A stretch of DNA of 64,000 nucleotides from Dongia deserti (GTDB lineage Bacteria; Pseudomonadota; Alphaproteobacteria; Dongiales; Dongiaceae). Both the position numbers and the translations under genes were made by a program. Where the stretch lies: NCBI RefSeq assembly GCF_003574735.1, contig NZ_QORW01000003.1, positions 186,001 to 250,000 on the forward strand. Direction: 5' to 3'. The notes under the pieces were generated by a model. That model worked only from the letters and a program-made list of their open reading frames with translations. It had not been told where the DNA came from and searched no databases. Positions within the stretch are counted from its first letter, which is position 1. Each line of letters starts with the position of its first letter. Positions 62,773 to 64,000 of the stretch are shown here, one piece after another.

Positions 62773-63039
62773 CTAGTTCGTGGTGGTCAGGTCCTCCGGT
62801 GGAATGACCTGGCCGGTGCGATACCGCTCAATCGCGATGCTGTCCTTCCGCCCGTCGAAATCGATATCCACGTTCGCCGCCGACACCGGCTGCGGATCGA
62901 TGATCATGACGGCGTTATTCTGCCGCACCGAATCCCCGTAGCCGACGAACTGTGTTCTCGAATCCTGGTACACGCTGGGGTCGCACGCGGTTACCGCCAT
63001 GCCTACCACCAGCAGACCGAAGCAAAGATGCGCTTTCAT
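62773..63039 (-). CDS. Small lipoprotein of the Tad operon
   Basis: An 88-residue protein with a lipoprotein signal (FGLLVVGMAVTAC, lipobox VTAC). The mature part is only about 69 residues: SRTQFVGYGDSVRQNNAVMI, then VDIDFDGRKDSIAIERYR. It occupies the place of CpaD between the secretin and the pseudopilins but is far shorter than CpaD (over 200 residues). Similar small lipoproteins with a G-D-S/A-V-x-x-N pattern occur in tad loci of Rhodospirillales/Rhizobiales as far as I recall. A pilotin or secretin partner is likely; this is inference from position. Confidence 0.8.
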   Translation of the reverse strand: MKAHLCFGLLVVGMAVTACDPSVYQDSRTQFVGYGDSVRQNNAVMIIDPQPVSAANVDIDFDGRKDSIAIERYRTGQVIPPEDLTTTN

Positions 63040-63049
63040 CGCTGTGCCC

Positions 63050-64000
63050 TCATTCCAAGATGTAACCGTAGGAGCCGCTGAAGCCGACCTGGTCCTTGCT
63101 CAGCGCATCAGCGCCGCTGGGCACAGCGGACACACCCGGAGCCTGCGGCGTGGTGCCGGAGCCCTTGCCCTCCGTCTGGCCGAACAGGAAGAGCTCGGCA
63201 TCGCTCGGCAGAACGAGGCGATCGACCGGCGTTGCTAGATCGGCCATGGACGGTGCCGGCTTCACCAGCCGCGGCGTCACCAGGATCACCAGCTCCGTCT
63301 CGTTGCGCTGGAAACCGGTGCTGCGGAACAGCGCGCCCAGGATGGGGATGTCCGACAGCCAGGGCAGGCCGGAGATCGCGTTCTGATAATCCTGCTGCAG
63401 CAGGCCGGCAATGGCGAAGCTCTGGCCGTCGCGCAGCTCGACGGTGGTCTTGGCGCGGCGGGTCGACAGGCCCGGTACAGTCACGAGCGTCGTCTGCACG
63501 GAGATTGACGGATCGATGCGGCTGACCTCCGGCGCCACCACCAGGTTGATGAGGTCCTTCCCGATGACCGTGGGCGTGAACCCGAGGCCGACGCCGAACT
63601 CCTTGAACTCAATCGTGATCGTGTCGTCTTCCGATTCGACCGGAATGGGGAACTCGCCGCCGGCCAGGAAGCTGGCCGTGTCGCCTGAGAGCGCGATCAG
63701 CGTGGGTTCGGCCAAGGTCCTGGCCAAGCCATTCTGCTCCAACGTCTGGAAGGTCGTCTGCAAATCCGGATTCCCACCGGTGTCGAGGGCGCCGATCCCG
63801 AACGGCAAGCTGCCGGTCGCTATGGGCAGTGCGGACGAGGTGATGAGACGGAAACCAACATCGCCCGCCACGATCAGGTCGTGCCCGATGCCGAGCTCGC
63901 GCACGACGTTGCGCGAGACCTCGGCGAACTTCACCTGCAGCATGACCTGTTGGCTGCCCTGCACGCTCATCGCGTTGGTCACCGACTGCGGCGCGTATTG
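63050..64000 (-). CDS. cpaC: Tad pilus secretin CpaC/RcpA, C-terminal part (5' end outside window)
   Basis: Outer-membrane channel of the Flp pilus. The frame is open to the right edge (QYAPQSVTNAMSVQGSQQVM), so only the last 316 residues are seen. They are the secretin domain: VMLQVKFAEVSRNVVRELG, LAEPTLIALSGDTASFLAGG, the VPVESEDDTITIEFKEFGVG region, and GLPWLSDIPILGALFRSTGF near the end of the barrel. The Gln/Gly-rich tail (KGSGTTPQAPGVSAVPSG) is variable. It precedes the small lipoprotein gene by ten bases, so the operon continues upstream beyond the window, where cpaB, the prepilin peptidase and the pilin are expected. Confidence 0.93.
   Translation of the reverse strand, partial: QYAPQSVTNAMSVQGSQQVMLQVKFAEVSRNVVRELGIGHDLIVAGDVGFRLITSSALPIATGSLPFGIGALDTGGNPDLQTTFQTLEQNGLARTLAEPTLIALSGDTASFLAGGEFPIPVESEDDTITIEFKEFGVGLGFTPTVIGKDLINLVVAPEVSRIDPSISVQTTLVTVPGLSTRRAKTTVELRDGQSFAIAGLLQQDYQNAISGLPWLSDIPILGALFRSTGFQRNETELVILVTPRLVKPAPSMADLATPVDRLVLPSDAELFLFGQTEGKGSGTTPQAPGVSAVPSGADALSKDQVGFSGSYGYILE

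Noticed and set aside
1-64000. Mobile elements, CRISPR arrays, rRNA or phage genes
   Set aside because: No transposase, integrase, direct-repeat array or rRNA sequence was seen; the tRNA-Sec gene is not flanked by an integrase or by a repeated 3' end.

Overview
The window is one contiguous, gene-dense, GC-rich stretch of an alphaproteobacterial chromosome. Affiliation is inferred from gene style: an ehu/eut/doe ectoine cluster, Tad/Cpa pilus genes in the alphaproteobacterial order, a four-subunit sarcosine oxidase and fused glycogen/trehalose enzymes of the kind known in Bradyrhizobium-like Rhizobiales. I cannot name the genus. No insertion sequence, CRISPR array, rRNA or phage gene is visible. 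The only RNA gene found is a selenocysteine tRNA.

Region 1 (1-21.2 kb): glycogen and trehalose metabolism. The end of glgA is followed by a plus-strand operon whose genes overlap by 1-14 bases: a GH13-GlgE fusion, a TreS-maltokinase fusion, glgB, glgX, treZ and a MalQ-TreY fusion. glgP lies convergently and overlaps the treY end by four bases. Together the genes encode GlgE-type glucan elongation from maltose (TreS-Mak-GlgE), glucan branching and debranching, phosphorolysis, and trehalose release from glucan by TreY/TreZ.

Region 2 (21.4-35.1 kb, minus strand): a self-contained selenocysteine and formate dehydrogenase locus. It runs fdoG (with an in-frame UGA for Sec200 and a SECIS hairpin), fdoH, fdoI, fdhE, selA, a Sel1-repeat gene, selB with the tRNA-Sec gene inside its reading frame, two small genes I do not recognise, a dehydrogenase-SelD fusion and a spermidine-synthase-like gene. 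Nearly all are tightly spaced or overlapping, so they probably form one transcript of about 14 kb.

Region 3 (35.5-53.5 kb): ectoine/hydroxyectoine uptake and breakdown with sarcosine oxidation. The ehuBCDA-gntR-doeB operon reads left from 40.4 kb. The eutB-eutC-doeA-doeX operon reads right from the same 208-base intergenic region, which carries two matching TGTATACA palindromes placed over likely -10 elements. The sarcosine oxidase operon soxBDAG follows on the minus strand. Diverging from it is an aldehyde dehydrogenase, second M24 peptidase and class III aminotransferase operon, with a perfect 19-base palindrome between the two.

Region 4 (53.5-64 kb, minus strand): a Tad/Flp pilus assembly operon, read from the cpaC secretin (cut by the window edge) through a small lipoprotein, tadG, two tadE-like pseudopilin genes, cpaE, cpaF, tadB, tadC and two TPR lipoproteins. 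The pilin, prepilin peptidase and cpaB must lie outside.
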